From Allomuricauda sp. NBRC 101325 (GTDB lineage Bacteria; Bacteroidota; Bacteroidia; Flavobacteriales; Flavobacteriaceae): a stretch of 64,000 nucleotides of DNA. The position numbers and the translations under genes are program-made. Every line of letters starts with the position of its first letter. The first letter of the stretch is position 1. The notes beneath the pieces were generated by a model that saw only the letters and a list, made by a program, of their open reading frames with translations, did not search any database and was not told the origin of the DNA. Location of the stretch: NCBI RefSeq assembly GCF_030268205.1, contig NZ_BSQF01000002.1, forward strand, positions 496,001 through 560,000. The letters are read 5' to 3'. Shown piece by piece: positions 1 to 9,709 of the stretch.

Positions 1-548
1 ATACTTAAATTAGGTATAAAGCCATGACGTTCTTCAAATACCTGAGCATAGGGTTCAAACTCCATTTTTTTTTCCTTTTTGGCTTCGATTAAAAAACGTC
101 CATCAAAAACATTTTCATGAGCTACTTTATAAACTTCGGTCCTTTCATTGCTTATGGATATCCCAATACAATCAGCAATGATTTCTATGGATTTTAAATT
201 GAAGTCGAACAGATTGTCATCTGAGCCTTCGTATAACGATCGAATCTCATCTTCATAAAATTCAAAAAATGGGGAAGTACGATAGGCGGCTTCCAAAGTG
301 CGCCAATGTTCCTTTTTCCAATTGTAACTGTTTTCAGTGACTACATCCGCATATTTTTGTCTTCCTTCAGTTCCCCCTAAATGCTTTACGGGAATATTGA
401 GCATATGTTTGCCCTTGTCGGTCGAAAGGTAACAGCGATTCCTGTAGGTCTGCTTTTGAAAGTTATCCTTAGCCTCCCAAACCACTTTATATTGAACCAT
501 GGCTGCAAATGTTGCTATGCTTGGAAAATAGGAGGGGTGTAGCAGAAT
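1..548 (-). CDS. WbqC-like family protein (partial, 3' end outside window)
   Basis: The reading frame gives the typical WbqC-family pattern: HPSYFPS near the N-terminus, then DNFQKQTYRNR, GRQKYADV, HWRTLEAAYRTSPFFEFY and, close to the window edge, HGFIPNLS. The family is of poorly defined function, linked in some bacteria to O-antigen or polysaccharide synthesis. About 180 codons are visible and only a short C-terminus should be missing. The start is a problem. No ATG, GTG or TTG lies between the upstream in-frame TAA (588-590) and HPSYFPS. The only in-frame ATG (498-500) falls after the conserved motif. I end the feature at an ATT codon (546-548) as the least bad choice; ATC codons at 567-572 are alternatives. 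It follows lepB in the usual flavobacterial order, but a four-helix-bundle gene has been placed in between. Confidence 0.7.
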   Translation of the reverse strand, partial: MLLHPSYFPSIATFAAMVQYKVVWEAKDNFQKQTYRNRCYLSTDKGKHMLNIPVKHLGGTEGRQKYADVVTENSYNWKKEHWRTLEAAYRTSPFFEFYEDEIRSLYEGSDDNLFDFNLKSIEIIADCIGISISNERTEVYKVAHENVFDGRFLIEAKKEKKMEFEPYAQVFEERHGFIPNLS

Positions 549-587
549 ATGTTTATCTGTAGATTTGATGATGCGGTGTTTTGAGAA

Positions 588-947
588 TTATTTGGTTTGA
601 TGATTTCTAAGAGCATTGAGTTTGTTGGTAATGCTTTCTAATTTAATTCTTAGAGTAAGATAGTTTTCTTGAGAAATAAAACCTAATTCAGTACCCAGAA
701 TGAGTTGGTTTAATACTTCAACAGCTGACCCAAAGGAAATAGTGGTAAAATGGGCTTTGTCCTTGTTTGACTTCCTGGCGGAACCTTCAGCAATGTTTGA
801 ACATATGGATACAGAGGCTCTCCTTAATTGTGAGGTAATTCCAAATTTCTCATTTTCAGGAAAATGGGTTGTAATACCATAGATTTCTTTAGTAAAGTCT
901 TTTGCTTCTCTCCAAACTTCAAGTTTTTCAAAAGAATACGTGTACAT
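588..947 (-). CDS. Four-helix-bundle protein (23S rRNA-intervening-sequence / bAvd-like)
   Basis: A 119-residue protein with the family signature: FEKLEVWREAKDF at the start, FPENEKFGITSQLRRASVSI, then SNIAEGSARKS, and a helical C-terminal half (ELGFISQENYLTLRIKLESI). These proteins were first seen encoded in 23S rRNA intervening sequences and share a fold with Avd of diversity-generating retroelements. They are common as free-standing genes in Bacteroidota, and their role is unknown. Here the gene sits 32 nt after lepB and directly before a WbqC-like frame. It is in the same reading frame as WbqC, with only its own TAA between them. No 23S rRNA, reverse transcriptase or variable repeat is nearby. 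It looks like an insertion into an older lepB-WbqC operon. Confidence 0.9.
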   Translation of the reverse strand: MYTYSFEKLEVWREAKDFTKEIYGITTHFPENEKFGITSQLRRASVSICSNIAEGSARKSNKDKAHFTTISFGSAVEVLNQLILGTELGFISQENYLTLRIKLESITNKLNALRNHQTK

Positions 948-979
948 TCCACAAAAATCAAATTAACAAATGGTCTAAT

Positions 980-2722
980 TTACCCTTTCTGCTTCTTTTT
1001 CTTGCGGAAGAAATCAAAAACAAACCAACCTGCCAATGCAACGATAAAATACCAGAAATAAGAAACAGGTTCTCCGCTACCTCCCACAGTGGTAAAAACA
1101 CGGTTCCAACGCACTCTCCAATTGGTAATGCCCTCTCTAAAGTTATCGAAGCTCATCCAAAGGAAAACGGGCTTGCCTACAATGTGATCGGCTGGTACAT
1201 ACCCCCAGGTTCTACTGTCCTCGGAGTGGTCACGGTTGTCGCCCATCATCCAATAATAATCTTGCCTAAAGGTATAAGAGTTGGCTTCCTGTCCGTTGAT
1301 GAATACTTTGTTTCCAGTGATTTTTACATCATTGTGTTCGTAATCGCGGATGATTTTTTTATATAATGGGATGGTCTTCGAATTGATTTCGACAGTCTTG
1401 CCCGCTTCTGGAATATAAATGGGTCCAAAATTATCATTGTTCCAAGGGTAGAGGTTAGGTTTTTGAGGGAAGATATTACCGCCGTACATCCCTTTGGGTT
1501 CAACGGTTTTAACCACGGAATCAATTTCTGGGTTGTTTCGTAGTGTCTCAACCATTTCATCCGTCATGTTGGCCATTCTGGAAAGTGGCTTTTCTTCAGA
1601 GAGAGAAAGTCGCAACTGTCTTATTACATTGGTTGGGATGCCTTTTTCTGCAGTGTACAATTCAATTTTTCCATCTTCGGTAGGCTTGGCTCCAGAAACA
1701 TAAGCGGCAAGCGCATTGTATTGGGCTTCATTTATGTTGGAAGCAATATACTTGCGTACATAGTCCGAAGCATCCACTTCTTCCAAATAGCGGCTAGACA
1801 CCCCATTTTTGGAATAGATGTCGTAAACGAACATCGGTTTGGCACGATCAGATAATTGCAATTTTTCTCCATCAATATAAACATCACCATTTATAACCGA
1901 TAAAGAATCGCCAGGGGTTCCCACACAACGTTTAACGTAATTGGATTTTTTGTCAATCGGTTTCTTTACGGGTTTGTCTGCCCTAAAAAATTGCACCAAG
2001 GTATCCGCTGGTAGACTAAAAACCACAATATCGTTCTTTTTTACCCTTTCAAAACCGGGCAAACGCATATAGGGCAATTGCAATTTATTGATCCATGAAG
2101 TTTTATAGGTTTCTGGATTCACATCTGCCAAATAGGATTTTGTATGTAGCACAGGAAGCGTATCGTGAACCATTGGGGCTGCCAAAGTGGTCATGGGCAC
2201 CCTTGCACCGTAATGGAACTTGCTAACAAACAGAAAATCCCCCACACGCAAGGTGCGTTCCAACGATCCAGTTGGGATTACGTAAGGTTGAATAAAATAC
2301 GTGTGTACAAAAGTAGCGGCCACTATGGCAAAAACAATGGAGCTTACCCATTCGCCCAATCCTGTTTTCGGTTTTAAATCCCTATCCTCAATATATTTTA
2401 CGTCTTCCACATAGTTGATGTAGTAGGTGTAAAATCCAAGTGTCAATATTACCAACCAAGTATCCACGAGTGAACTTTTGCCGAAACTTCGAATGGTCTC
2501 CACCCAAACCACAGGGAACATCAATAAATTGATAATAGGAATGAACAATAACAGCACCCACCACCAAGGCCTGTTGATTATTTTCATTAAAACAATGCCG
2601 TTGTATACCGGGATGGCTGCTTCCCAAGCTTTTCTGCCAGCTTTTACATATAGTTTCCAGGTGCCCAAAAAGTGGATGACTTGGATGAGCAGGATAAAAA
2701 TAATCCACTGTGTACCGTCCAT
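980..2722 (-). CDS. lepB: Signal peptidase I, large Bacteroidota form
   Basis: This inner-membrane serine/lysine protease removes signal peptides from exported pre-proteins. The S26 motifs are present: VIPTGSLERTL with the likely nucleophile Ser153 (Leu replaces the usual Met after Ser), NYVKRCVGTPGDS with the likely general base Lys264, and MGDNRDHSEDSR near the C-terminus. At 580 residues it is much longer than E. coli LepB. The extra length comes from an N-terminal block of several membrane segments (about residues 5-25 and 55-105) before the catalytic-domain membrane anchor (about 127-145), a long insertion between the Lys and GDNRD motifs, and a C-terminal membrane helix ending in a lysine-rich tail. 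Such long forms are usual in this phylum. It lies 49 nt after dapB, probably in one operon. Confidence 0.95.
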   Translation of the reverse strand: MDGTQWIIFILLIQVIHFLGTWKLYVKAGRKAWEAAIPVYNGIVLMKIINRPWWWVLLLFIPIINLLMFPVVWVETIRSFGKSSLVDTWLVILTLGFYTYYINYVEDVKYIEDRDLKPKTGLGEWVSSIVFAIVAATFVHTYFIQPYVIPTGSLERTLRVGDFLFVSKFHYGARVPMTTLAAPMVHDTLPVLHTKSYLADVNPETYKTSWINKLQLPYMRLPGFERVKKNDIVVFSLPADTLVQFFRADKPVKKPIDKKSNYVKRCVGTPGDSLSVINGDVYIDGEKLQLSDRAKPMFVYDIYSKNGVSSRYLEEVDASDYVRKYIASNINEAQYNALAAYVSGAKPTEDGKIELYTAEKGIPTNVIRQLRLSLSEEKPLSRMANMTDEMVETLRNNPEIDSVVKTVEPKGMYGGNIFPQKPNLYPWNNDNFGPIYIPEAGKTVEINSKTIPLYKKIIRDYEHNDVKITGNKVFINGQEANSYTFRQDYYWMMGDNRDHSEDSRTWGYVPADHIVGKPVFLWMSFDNFREGITNWRVRWNRVFTTVGGSGEPVSYFWYFIVALAGWFVFDFFRKKKKQKG

Positions 2723-2771
2723 ATAAAAAGTTTCTTAGTAAGACTCGAGGTCTTTATTCTTGTTACGTTTT

Positions 2772-3473
2772 TTAGCTTAGGTTTAACACATCTTTCAAGG
2801 AAAAGACCCCTGTTTTGCCAGTAATCCATTCCGATGCAATTACAGCGCCGAGTGCAAAACCTTCACGATTATGTGCTTCGTGTTTTATTTCAATTTTGTC
2901 CACAGCACTTTCGTAGGCGATGCTATGGGTTCCGGGCACCATGCCTTCTCTTATAGATTTAATTGGAATGGTTTTATCCCCTGATTCTTCCAATTTCCAT
3001 TGCTCATAAGGCGTATTTTGTATTATTCCTTCGGCAAGGGTAATGGCAGTGCCGCTAGGAGCATCCAATTTTTGGGTATGGTGGATTTCTTCCATAGAGA
3101 CCTTGTATTCCTCCAGATTTGCCATCATTTTGGCCAATTGTGCATTGAGTTCAAAAAAGATGTTCACTCCCAAACTAAAATTGGAGGCATAAATAAACCC
3201 TCCTTTATTATTGTTGCAGATTTCCACAGCTTCTGCATAGCGTTCCAACCATCCTGTAGTTCCGCAAATTACGGGTACACCATTTTTAAAGCAGTTGGTG
3301 ATATTGCCAAAAGCAGATTCAGGAGTGCTAAAATCAATCGCAACATCCATAGATGTATAATCAATTGGTTGAGTTGCATCGTCGATTTTTGCTACGATGG
3401 AATGGCCTCTTTTTTGAGCGATTTGCTCAATCATTTTTCCCATTTTTCCATATCCAAAAAGACCAATATTCAT
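2772..3473 (-). CDS. dapB: 4-hydroxy-tetrahydrodipicolinate reductase
   Basis: DapB reduces hydroxy-tetrahydrodipicolinate with NAD(P)H in the diaminopimelate/lysine pathway, which feeds peptidoglycan. The 233-residue protein starts with the Rossmann motif GYGKMGKMIE, has DFSTPESAF and CGTTGW for the nucleotide and active-site loops, and the signature EIHHTQKLDAPSGTA with the catalytic His pair and substrate-binding Lys. It is shorter than the E. coli enzyme (about 273 residues), as is normal for flavobacterial DapB. It starts 3 nt after the stop of the DUF5683 gene, so it is almost certainly co-transcribed with it. Confidence 0.96.
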   Translation of the reverse strand: MNIGLFGYGKMGKMIEQIAQKRGHSIVAKIDDATQPIDYTSMDVAIDFSTPESAFGNITNCFKNGVPVICGTTGWLERYAEAVEICNNNKGGFIYASNFSLGVNIFFELNAQLAKMMANLEEYKVSMEEIHHTQKLDAPSGTAITLAEGIIQNTPYEQWKLEESGDKTIPIKSIREGMVPGTHSIAYESAVDKIEIKHEAHNREGFALGAVIASEWITGKTGVFSLKDVLNLS

Positions 3474-3476
3474 ATG

Positions 3477-4124
3477 CTAAAATTTTACGACCAGAGCCAT
3501 GCCATAATTTGGCTGGTTGGTAAAGGGGTTGATGTCGATAAAAGGCTGAAAATCCAACGCTAGGTTATCATCGACATTGTATTGTTTTAAGTGGGAATCC
3601 ACATTGGCGTCAATGATGTTCAGTGCGTAAAGTGCGATGGTGATGACCAAGGATAAATCCCTATCTCTTTGCGTGTTTTCCTGTGCTTCTTGGAGCGCTT
3701 CGTCCGAAATGTCCGGCCCACTGCCATCCCCATTGATGTCGTAAAACTCATCATCGGTAAAACCGGCCAAACGTCTTTTAAAGGCATTTCTGGCTCTGCG
3801 GTATTCAGTGTTATTATAGGAATACACATAAATACCTGTGCCAATGGCACCCCAAACGATTGGGGCCTTCCAGTAACGTTTATTGTAAATCTGACCCAAC
3901 CCCGGAATTACAGCAGAGTAAAAAGCGGCCTTACTGGGTGCCAGAGGGTTTATTTTTTCCCTGCGCACCTCTTCAAAAGTGACACCTTCACCTTGTACTT
4001 GTTGGGTAGGTTCTATTTCTTTTGCTTGAGGTACTTCCGTAGGTTCAGTTTCCTTCTCTTCTTGGGAATGACCAGTATGGAGAAACAGTAGGAAAAAGAA
4101 CAAAAAGAATAGGTTTTTAATCAC
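3477..4124 (-). CDS. DUF5683 domain protein, secreted or membrane-anchored
   Basis: A 215-residue protein with an N-terminal hydrophobic signal segment (LFFLFFFLLFLHTGHS) followed by an acidic linker and a DUF5683 domain (about residues 60-150). The domain is recognised by PSKAAFYSAVIPGLGQIYN and a glycine-rich membrane segment (APIVWGAIGTGIYVYSY). Its function is unknown. It regularly sits between parB and dapB in flavobacteria. Its start codon is GTG and overlaps the parB stop by 8 nt (GTGATTAA), which suggests translational coupling to ParB. Confidence 0.85.
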   Translation of the reverse strand: MIKNLFFLFFFLLFLHTGHSQEEKETEPTEVPQAKEIEPTQQVQGEGVTFEEVRREKINPLAPSKAAFYSAVIPGLGQIYNKRYWKAPIVWGAIGTGIYVYSYNNTEYRRARNAFKRRLAGFTDDEFYDINGDGSGPDISDEALQEAQENTQRDRDLSLVITIALYALNIIDANVDSHLKQYNVDDNLALDFQPFIDINPFTNQPNYGMALVVKF

Positions 4125-5022
4125 CAGTAAGTATTTTTTTGATACGCTTGAATTCCTCTTCAGAATGAAACGGAATTACAATCTTACCTTTTCCATTCGA
4201 TGAAGTTGTGATGTCTACTTTGGCCGCCAAATGATCCTTTATGGCTTTTAACCCTTTGGTCACATATTCTGGTGCTTCCTTGGTTTCTTTTTTGTTTTCG
4301 GATACAGCACCTTGAGGATCCTTTAAGGACTTTACCAATTTTTCGGTATCCCTAACAGAAAGTCCATCGGAAACCACTTTTTCATAAATGGCGATCTGTT
4401 CCTTCTTTTTATCAATATTGATAAGAGCCCTTCCGTGACCCATGCTGATAAAACCGTCGCGCATTCCCGTTTGAATGATAGGGTCCAATTTTAAAAGCCT
4501 TAGGTAATTGGTGATGGTGGAGCGTTTCTTTCCAACACGATCACTCAACCGTTCTTGGGTAATTTGGATTTCATCTATCAAACGCTGGTAGGAAAGTGCA
4601 ATCTCGATAGGGTCAAGGTCTTGCCTTTGAATGTTCTCGACCAATGCCATTTCCAACGATTCTTGGTCGTTGGCAATACGGATGTAGGCAGGAATAGTTT
4701 CCAAGCCCACCAATTTGGAGGCGCGGAACCTTCGTTCCCCAGAAACCAACTGGAATTTGTTGAAATCCAGTTTTCGTACCGTAATGGGCTGTATAATGCC
4801 AAGTTCACGAATGGAACTGGCCAATTCCGTAAGGGCTTCGTCGTTAAAGTTGGAGCGGGGCTGAAAGGGGTTCACTTCAATGGACTGAACGTCCAATTCC
4901 ACTACGTTTCCGATAACCTTGTCCGCGTTTTTGTCAGATACCGATTGAATGTCGTTATCTGGATCTTTTAAAAGAGCGGACAGGCCTCTACCCAAAGCCT
5001 GTTTTTTAGTTGCTTTCGCCAT
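4117..5022 (-). CDS. parB: Chromosome partitioning protein ParB (Spo0J)
   Basis: ParB is a CTP-dependent DNA clamp that loads at parS sites and helps segregate the origin region with ParA. The 301-residue protein has the N-terminal ParA-contacting motif ALGRGLSALLKD, the NPFQPR box, the CTP-binding GERRFRASKL motif, VENIQRQDLDPIEIA, and a central helix-turn-helix (ERLSDRVGKKRSTITNYLRL). A C-terminal dimerisation region ends with RIKKILTGD. Its ATG directly abuts the parA stop codon. No clear parS site was found in the window, so the origin may lie some distance away. Confidence 0.96.
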   Translation of the reverse strand: MAKATKKQALGRGLSALLKDPDNDIQSVSDKNADKVIGNVVELDVQSIEVNPFQPRSNFNDEALTELASSIRELGIIQPITVRKLDFNKFQLVSGERRFRASKLVGLETIPAYIRIANDQESLEMALVENIQRQDLDPIEIALSYQRLIDEIQITQERLSDRVGKKRSTITNYLRLLKLDPIIQTGMRDGFISMGHGRALINIDKKKEQIAIYEKVVSDGLSVRDTEKLVKSLKDPQGAVSENKKETKEAPEYVTKGLKAIKDHLAAKVDITTSSNGKGKIVIPFHSEEEFKRIKKILTGD

Positions 5023-5796
5023 TTAAACTTTCTCCTTGTTTTTCTTCAAAATTTCGTTGGCCAAGTTAAGGTAATTTGAGGCGCCTTTGCTGCTCGCATC
5101 ATATTTAATAATGCTTTCGCCATAACTTGGGGCCTCGCTCAGCCTAACATTTCTTTGGATGATGGTATCGAAAACCATATCCGCGAAGTGTTTTTTCACT
5201 TCTTCCACAACTTGGTTGGATAAGCGTAACCTCGAATCGTACATGGTCAACAGCATACCTTCGATATCCAAGTCGTTGTTGTGTATTTTTTGAACGCTTT
5301 TTACCGTATTCAATAATTTACCAAGTCCTTCCAAAGCAAAATATTCGCATTGGATTGGAATCATTACAGAATCCGCAGCGGTAAGCGCATTTAGAGTCAA
5401 TAAACCTAAAGATGGAGCACAGTCGATCAAGACAAAGTCGTAGCGGTCCCCCAATTCTTTTAGGGCTTCCTTCAACATATATTCGCGATTGTCTTTGTCC
5501 ACCAATTCAATTTCGATGGCCACAAGGTCGATGTGAGCTGGAATCAAATCTACATTTGGGGAATCTGTTTGGATGATGACCTCATCCACGCTCATGGTAT
5601 GTTCCAATAATTGGTAAGTACCGTGTTCAACGGAATCTACATCGATTCCCAAACCGGAAGTTGCATTGGCTTGGGGGTCGGCATCGATCAACAATACCTT
5701 TTTTTCCAATACACCCAGGGATGCTGCAAGGTTTACCGTGGTGGTAGTTTTACCTACACCTCCCTTTTGGTTTGCAATTGCAATAATCTTGCCCAT
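5023..5796 (-). CDS. parA: Chromosome partitioning ATPase ParA (Soj)
   Basis: ParA is a deviant Walker ATPase that binds the nucleoid and moves ParB-parS complexes. The deviant Walker A motif KGGVGKTTTTVNLA is at residues 10-23, the Walker A' LLIDADPQANAT follows, and FVLIDCAPSLGLL is the Walker B region. The 257-residue length is typical of the chromosomal Soj type. It is the first gene of the leftward run parA-parB-DUF5683-dapB-lepB. On the minus strand a near-consensus -7 box (TATTTTTA, 5816-5823) lies about 20 nt before the start, with no clear -33 element. The 135-nt gap to mutB holds no other gene. Confidence 0.96.
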   Translation of the reverse strand: MGKIIAIANQKGGVGKTTTTVNLAASLGVLEKKVLLIDADPQANATSGLGIDVDSVEHGTYQLLEHTMSVDEVIIQTDSPNVDLIPAHIDLVAIEIELVDKDNREYMLKEALKELGDRYDFVLIDCAPSLGLLTLNALTAADSVMIPIQCEYFALEGLGKLLNTVKSVQKIHNNDLDIEGMLLTMYDSRLRLSNQVVEEVKKHFADMVFDTIIQRNVRLSEAPSYGESIIKYDASSKGASNYLNLANEILKKNKEKV

Positions 5797-5931
5797 TTCA
5801 TAGTAAGTTAGGTGCTAAAAATACGATTATTTGGGACGCGATAAAATGTAAATTGTTAACAGAGCGTGAATAACACTGTGTTTCAGCGTTAAATAAAGTT
5901 AATGTTATATTTATTAGCTGATTAACCCCTC

Positions 5932-8001
5932 TTAATCCAACAAAATATTGAGGATTTCTATGGCTGCATCGGCAATTTTGGTACCTGGTCCGAATACGGC
6001 CACCGCCCCGTTGGAAAGCAGATGTTCATAATCCTGTTTTGGAATTACACCGCCCACAATTACCATGATGTCTTCCCGGCCATAATTTTTGAGTTCTTTG
6101 ACCACTTCTGGAACTAAGGTTTTATGTCCACCTGCCAAGGATGAAATCCCTAAAATGTGCACATCGTTTTCCACGGCTTGTTTGGCAACTTCTGCTGGGG
6201 TTTGAAATAATGGTCCTATATCCACGTCAAAACCAAGGTCGGCATAACCTGTTGCCACTACTTTGGCGCCACGATCATGTCCATCCTGACCCATTTTGGC
6301 CACCAATATACGTGGTCTTCGACCTTCCTGTACAGCAAAGTCATCGGCCATTTTTTTTGCCTTTTCAAAGCTTTTATCGTTTTTGATTTCTTTGGAATAC
6401 ACGCCGGTAAAGGATTGGATTTTTGCTTTGTAACGACCGAAGGCACTTTCCATGGCATCGCTAATTTCGCCAAGTGTAGCGCGTTCTTTGGCCGCTTCTA
6501 CGGCTAAAGCTAATAAATTTCCACGGTCGGAATCGTTTTGGGTGGCCTTTTTGGCCGCTTCTTTAATGGCATCCAATGCTTTTTCTACCGCTACAGAGTT
6601 ACGAGTGCTCTTAATACTTTCCAGACGTTCCATTTGCTGTTTTCGCACCTTGGCATTGTCCACTTCTAAAATTTGAAGGTCGTCCTCGTTCTCCAATTGG
6701 TATTTGTTCACCCCAACAATGGTATCTTGTCCGCTGTCAATTCGAGCTTGTTTTCTTGCTGCGGCTTCTTCAATACGCATTTTGGGAATTCCCTTTTCAA
6801 TGGCTTTGGTCATACCTCCGAATTTTTCCACTTCTTCAATAAGTTTCCAAGCTTCTTCGGCAATTTCGTTGGTCAATTTTTCAACGGTGTGACTTCCTGC
6901 CCAAGGGTCGACGGTACGGCAGATGTTGGTTTCTAGTTGCAGATAAATTTGTGTATTCCTTGCGATTCGAGCTGAAAAATCCGTGGGAAGAGCAATGGCC
7001 TCATCCAACGCATTGGTATGAAGACTCTGTGTGCCGCCGAAAGCCGCTGCCATCGCTTCAATGGTGGTTCGGGCCACATTATTAAATGGATCCTGCTCCG
7101 TTAAACTCCACCCACTGGTTTGACTATGGGTTCTGAGCATGAGTGATTTATCGCTGCTGGGGTTGAATTCTTGAACCAATTTTGCCCACAACATTCGACC
7201 AGCCCTCATTTTGGCGATTTCAGTGAAATGATTCATGCCTATGCCCCAAAAGAAAGAGAGTCGGGGAGCGAATTCGTCAATTTTCAGCCCCGCTTTTATT
7301 CCTGTTCGAATGTACTCAATACCATCGGCCAAGGTGTATGCCAATTCCATGGCCGCAGGCGCACCCGCTTCGTGCATGTGGTAGCCTGAAATACTGATGC
7401 TGTTGAATTTGGGCATTTTTTGACTGGTAAACTCAAAAATATCAGCAACAATTTGCATGGAGGGAGTTGGAGGGTAGATGTAGGTGTTTCGCACCATAAA
7501 CTCCTTTAAAATATCGTTTTGGATGGTTCCTGAAAGTTGCTCCATGGAAACACCCTGCTCCAAAGCCGCCACAATATAAAAGGCCATAATTGGAATCACG
7601 GCCCCGTTCATGGTCATGGAAACTGACATTTTATCCAAAGGAATACCGTTGAACAAAATCTTCATGTCTTCCACGGAATCAATGGCAACTCCGGCTTTAC
7701 CTACATCGCCGACCACTCTTTCGTTATCCGAATCGTAGCCGCGGTGGGTAGGGAGGTCAAAGGCTACGGAAAGCCCTTTTTGACCTGCTTCTAAATTTCT
7801 TCTGTAAAAGGCGTTACTTTCTTTAGCAGTTGAGAATCCTGCATATTGACGTATGGTCCATGGTCTGCGAACATACATGGTGGAGTAGGGACCACGCAAG
7901 AACGGAGTAATTCCTGCAGCGAAGTTTTCGTGTCCAAAGTTGGTGCCTGCCGATTTTGACCCAGCAGCTAATTCTAGATTTTGGAAGTCTTTTCTACTCA
8001 T
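5932..8001 (-). CDS. scpA: Methylmalonyl-CoA mutase, large (B12-binding) subunit
   Basis: This cobalamin-dependent enzyme interconverts methylmalonyl-CoA and succinyl-CoA. The 689-residue subunit has the substrate TIM barrel ([20 protein letters not shown], then [17 protein letters not shown]) and a C-terminal B12 domain with the base-off signature: DGHDRGAK, then [15 protein letters not shown], then IVGGVIP. It therefore carries the catalytic and cofactor sites. Its ATG overlaps the small-subunit stop by 8 nt (ATGAGTAG), implying coupled synthesis of the heterodimer. With the biotin-dependent carboxylase operon just upstream on the other strand, it forms a propionyl-CoA to succinyl-CoA route. 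No epimerase gene is visible. The gene is also called mutB. Confidence 0.96.
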   Translation of the reverse strand: MSRKDFQNLELAAGSKSAGTNFGHENFAAGITPFLRGPYSTMYVRRPWTIRQYAGFSTAKESNAFYRRNLEAGQKGLSVAFDLPTHRGYDSDNERVVGDVGKAGVAIDSVEDMKILFNGIPLDKMSVSMTMNGAVIPIMAFYIVAALEQGVSMEQLSGTIQNDILKEFMVRNTYIYPPTPSMQIVADIFEFTSQKMPKFNSISISGYHMHEAGAPAAMELAYTLADGIEYIRTGIKAGLKIDEFAPRLSFFWGIGMNHFTEIAKMRAGRMLWAKLVQEFNPSSDKSLMLRTHSQTSGWSLTEQDPFNNVARTTIEAMAAAFGGTQSLHTNALDEAIALPTDFSARIARNTQIYLQLETNICRTVDPWAGSHTVEKLTNEIAEEAWKLIEEVEKFGGMTKAIEKGIPKMRIEEAAARKQARIDSGQDTIVGVNKYQLENEDDLQILEVDNAKVRKQQMERLESIKSTRNSVAVEKALDAIKEAAKKATQNDSDRGNLLALAVEAAKERATLGEISDAMESAFGRYKAKIQSFTGVYSKEIKNDKSFEKAKKMADDFAVQEGRRPRILVAKMGQDGHDRGAKVVATGYADLGFDVDIGPLFQTPAEVAKQAVENDVHILGISSLAGGHKTLVPEVVKELKNYGREDIMVIVGGVIPKQDYEHLLSNGAVAVFGPGTKIADAAIEILNILLD

Positions 8002-9379
8002 CGTTCAATCTTTTTTGTTCAACAGCTTCGGACAATCGTTTTTCAATAATAGGTGTGATGATGGTTTTCCTAGGCTTCGTTTTTACGAAAGGATAGAGTT
8101 CCAAATCATCTTTCATTCGGTCCTGAGGATTCAGATATTTATTGGTGCCCAATGAAACTAATGTGCCATCATCAAAAAGTTGTTGTTCCTTTTCGGCACT
8201 TTCCTTTATTTTTTGTTGGATGCTTCCCTTTTTCAAAGCATCCAAAAATCCACCAGTAGCTTCAATTTGTTTGAACAGGGCCAATGCTTTTTCTGCAAGT
8301 TGATTGGTAAGGGATTCGACATAGTAAGAACCTTCAGCAATTTGGGATGCCTCTTTAAAATAGCCTTCTTCTTTTAAAAGTAACAACTGATTCCGTGCGA
8401 TTCGTTCTCCAAATTCATTGTCTTTATGATAAAGCGCATCGTAGGCCAAATTACATACCGTATCTGCTCCTCCCAAAACTGCCGACATACATTCCGAAGT
8501 GGTTCGAAGCATGTTCACATTATAATCGTAAAGGGTTTTATTGCGTTTGGAGGGCACTGCCAAAATGGAACATGGAGTATTAATGCCATATTCCGAGGTC
8601 AAGCTGTTCCAGAGCCAACGTAAGGCTTTAATTTTAGCTATTTCAAAGAAATAGTTGCCACCAACGGCCACTTTAAAGGTGATGGGAAATGGCTTCTTGA
8701 CTGCGCTCGAAATGGTAAAATGATTCAAATACTCATTGGCATGGGCCAAACCATAGGCCAATTGCTGCACCATATTCGAGCCCGAATTTTGATAGAGTGA
8801 AAGGTCCACTCCCAAAATAGAAATGTCCGAGGTGCCGAGCGAAACAATTTCGGTCAACAGTTCATGGTCTTTGTCCAGATTGAGGTGCCAGTTGCCATCA
8901 TTGGTCAAATGACCTATAATATCAATACATAAATGAGCTTTGGCTTTTTTATTTGAAAGGAATTGAACCAGTTTTTGGATAGGTTCAACCGCTAAAAACT
9001 CAAAATTGAAATAGAGTTCCAATCCTTCCAAATTGATGTCTGAAAACAAGGTTGCAAAATCGGTGTCTTCAGTTGGAATGGTAAAAATCAAGCTTTCTGA
9101 CCCTTTTTGAAGCACATCCAAAACCTTTTTATTGGCTTTTTTAGCGTCTCCAACATAAATTAATTGGCCTACCGACCAATCATGGCCTTTTGGTAATGAA
9201 AATGTAGGGATGTTCTGAGTGTCTTCGGCATTGTAAAAAGGCTTAACGTTGATTCCCTCCAACGATTCCCAAACTAGGGCGTCGTTGTAATCGGCCCCTT
9301 TGAGGTCGAACTGTATTTTTTGTTTCCACTGCTTTGCAGATACATCGGGGAACTCATCAAATAGGTCAGTCTTGCTCAT
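7994..9379 (-). CDS. mutA: Methylmalonyl-CoA mutase, small subunit
   Basis: A 461-residue barrel-type partner of the large mutase subunit. It shows the family's [20 protein letters not shown] start, [10 protein letters not shown], an [13 protein letters not shown] segment parallel to the large subunit, and a C-terminal linker (LGTNKYLNP). It lacks the DxHxxG cobalamin motif, as expected for the non-catalytic subunit of the heterodimer, and it is shorter than actinobacterial small subunits because the degenerate B12 domain is absent. It overlaps the upstream divIC-like gene by 14 nt and the downstream large subunit by 8 nt. Confidence 0.93.
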   Translation of the reverse strand: MSKTDLFDEFPDVSAKQWKQKIQFDLKGADYNDALVWESLEGINVKPFYNAEDTQNIPTFSLPKGHDWSVGQLIYVGDAKKANKKVLDVLQKGSESLIFTIPTEDTDFATLFSDINLEGLELYFNFEFLAVEPIQKLVQFLSNKKAKAHLCIDIIGHLTNDGNWHLNLDKDHELLTEIVSLGTSDISILGVDLSLYQNSGSNMVQQLAYGLAHANEYLNHFTISSAVKKPFPITFKVAVGGNYFFEIAKIKALRWLWNSLTSEYGINTPCSILAVPSKRNKTLYDYNVNMLRTTSECMSAVLGGADTVCNLAYDALYHKDNEFGERIARNQLLLLKEEGYFKEASQIAEGSYYVESLTNQLAEKALALFKQIEATGGFLDALKKGSIQQKIKESAEKEQQLFDDGTLVSLGTNKYLNPQDRMKDDLELYPFVKTKPRKTIITPIIEKRLSEAVEQKRLNDE

Positions 9380-9704
9380 TTTGTTTGTTCTTTAAGCTAT
9401 CCTCGTATTCAATCAAGAAGATTTCTTCATTGTCCTTTTTCATGTAATATTTTTCGCGGGCAAGCTTCTCCAATTCCTTTTCATCTGACATCTTCTCGAG
9501 AATTTCCTTGTCCTTGGCAATCTCACTTTTTAAAAAGTCCTTCTGTTTTTCCAGCTTTTTGATTTCGTTTCTGAGTTCCAAATGAATCAAAAGTGAATTG
9601 GTGTCAAAAAACGCCATCCAAATCACAAAAACAGTCAATACCAACACATAAGTGTTCGTCATTGTTTTGAACCATTTCTTCTTTTTCAAATCCTTTAAGC
9701 CCAT
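9366..9704 (-). CDS. Septum formation initiator family protein (FtsB/DivIC-like)
   Basis: A 112-residue bitopic protein with a short basic cytoplasmic start (KDLKKKKWFK), one membrane helix (about residues 18-35, TYVLVLTVFVIWMAFFD) and a periplasmic coiled coil (EIKKLEKQKDFLKSEIAKD). The coiled coil is followed by LEKLAREKYYMKKDNEEIFLI, typical of FtsB/DivIC. Such proteins join FtsL and FtsQ in the divisome. It lies 5 nt from udk and overlaps mutA by 14 nt, so division and metabolic genes share one transcript, an order often seen in flavobacteria. Confidence 0.9.
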   Translation of the reverse strand: MGLKDLKKKKWFKTMTNTYVLVLTVFVIWMAFFDTNSLLIHLELRNEIKKLEKQKDFLKSEIAKDKEILEKMSDEKELEKLAREKYYMKKDNEEIFLIEYEDSLKNKQNEQD

Positions 9705-9709
9705 CTTTC

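Noticed and set aside
588..947. Possible diversity-generating retroelement because of the Avd-like four-helix-bundle protein
   Set aside because: No reverse transcriptase, template repeat or variable repeat is nearby; free-standing genes of this family are common in the phylum.
4117..5931. Possible parS site or chromosome origin next to parAB
   Set aside because: No sequence close to TGTTnCACGTGnAACA was found near parAB or elsewhere in the window, and no dnaA, gyrB or DnaA-box cluster is present.
5890..5931. Weak inverted repeat (GTTAAT / ATTAAC) after scpA as a terminator
   Set aside because: The arms are short and AT-rich, the loop is long and no T tract follows; not enough to call.
8690..8725. 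Piece inside mutA similar to the repeat form TTCGACTGCGCTCGAAATG
   Set aside because: The reading frame continues through it as plausible conserved protein ([12 protein letters not shown]); the likeness is short and may be chance.
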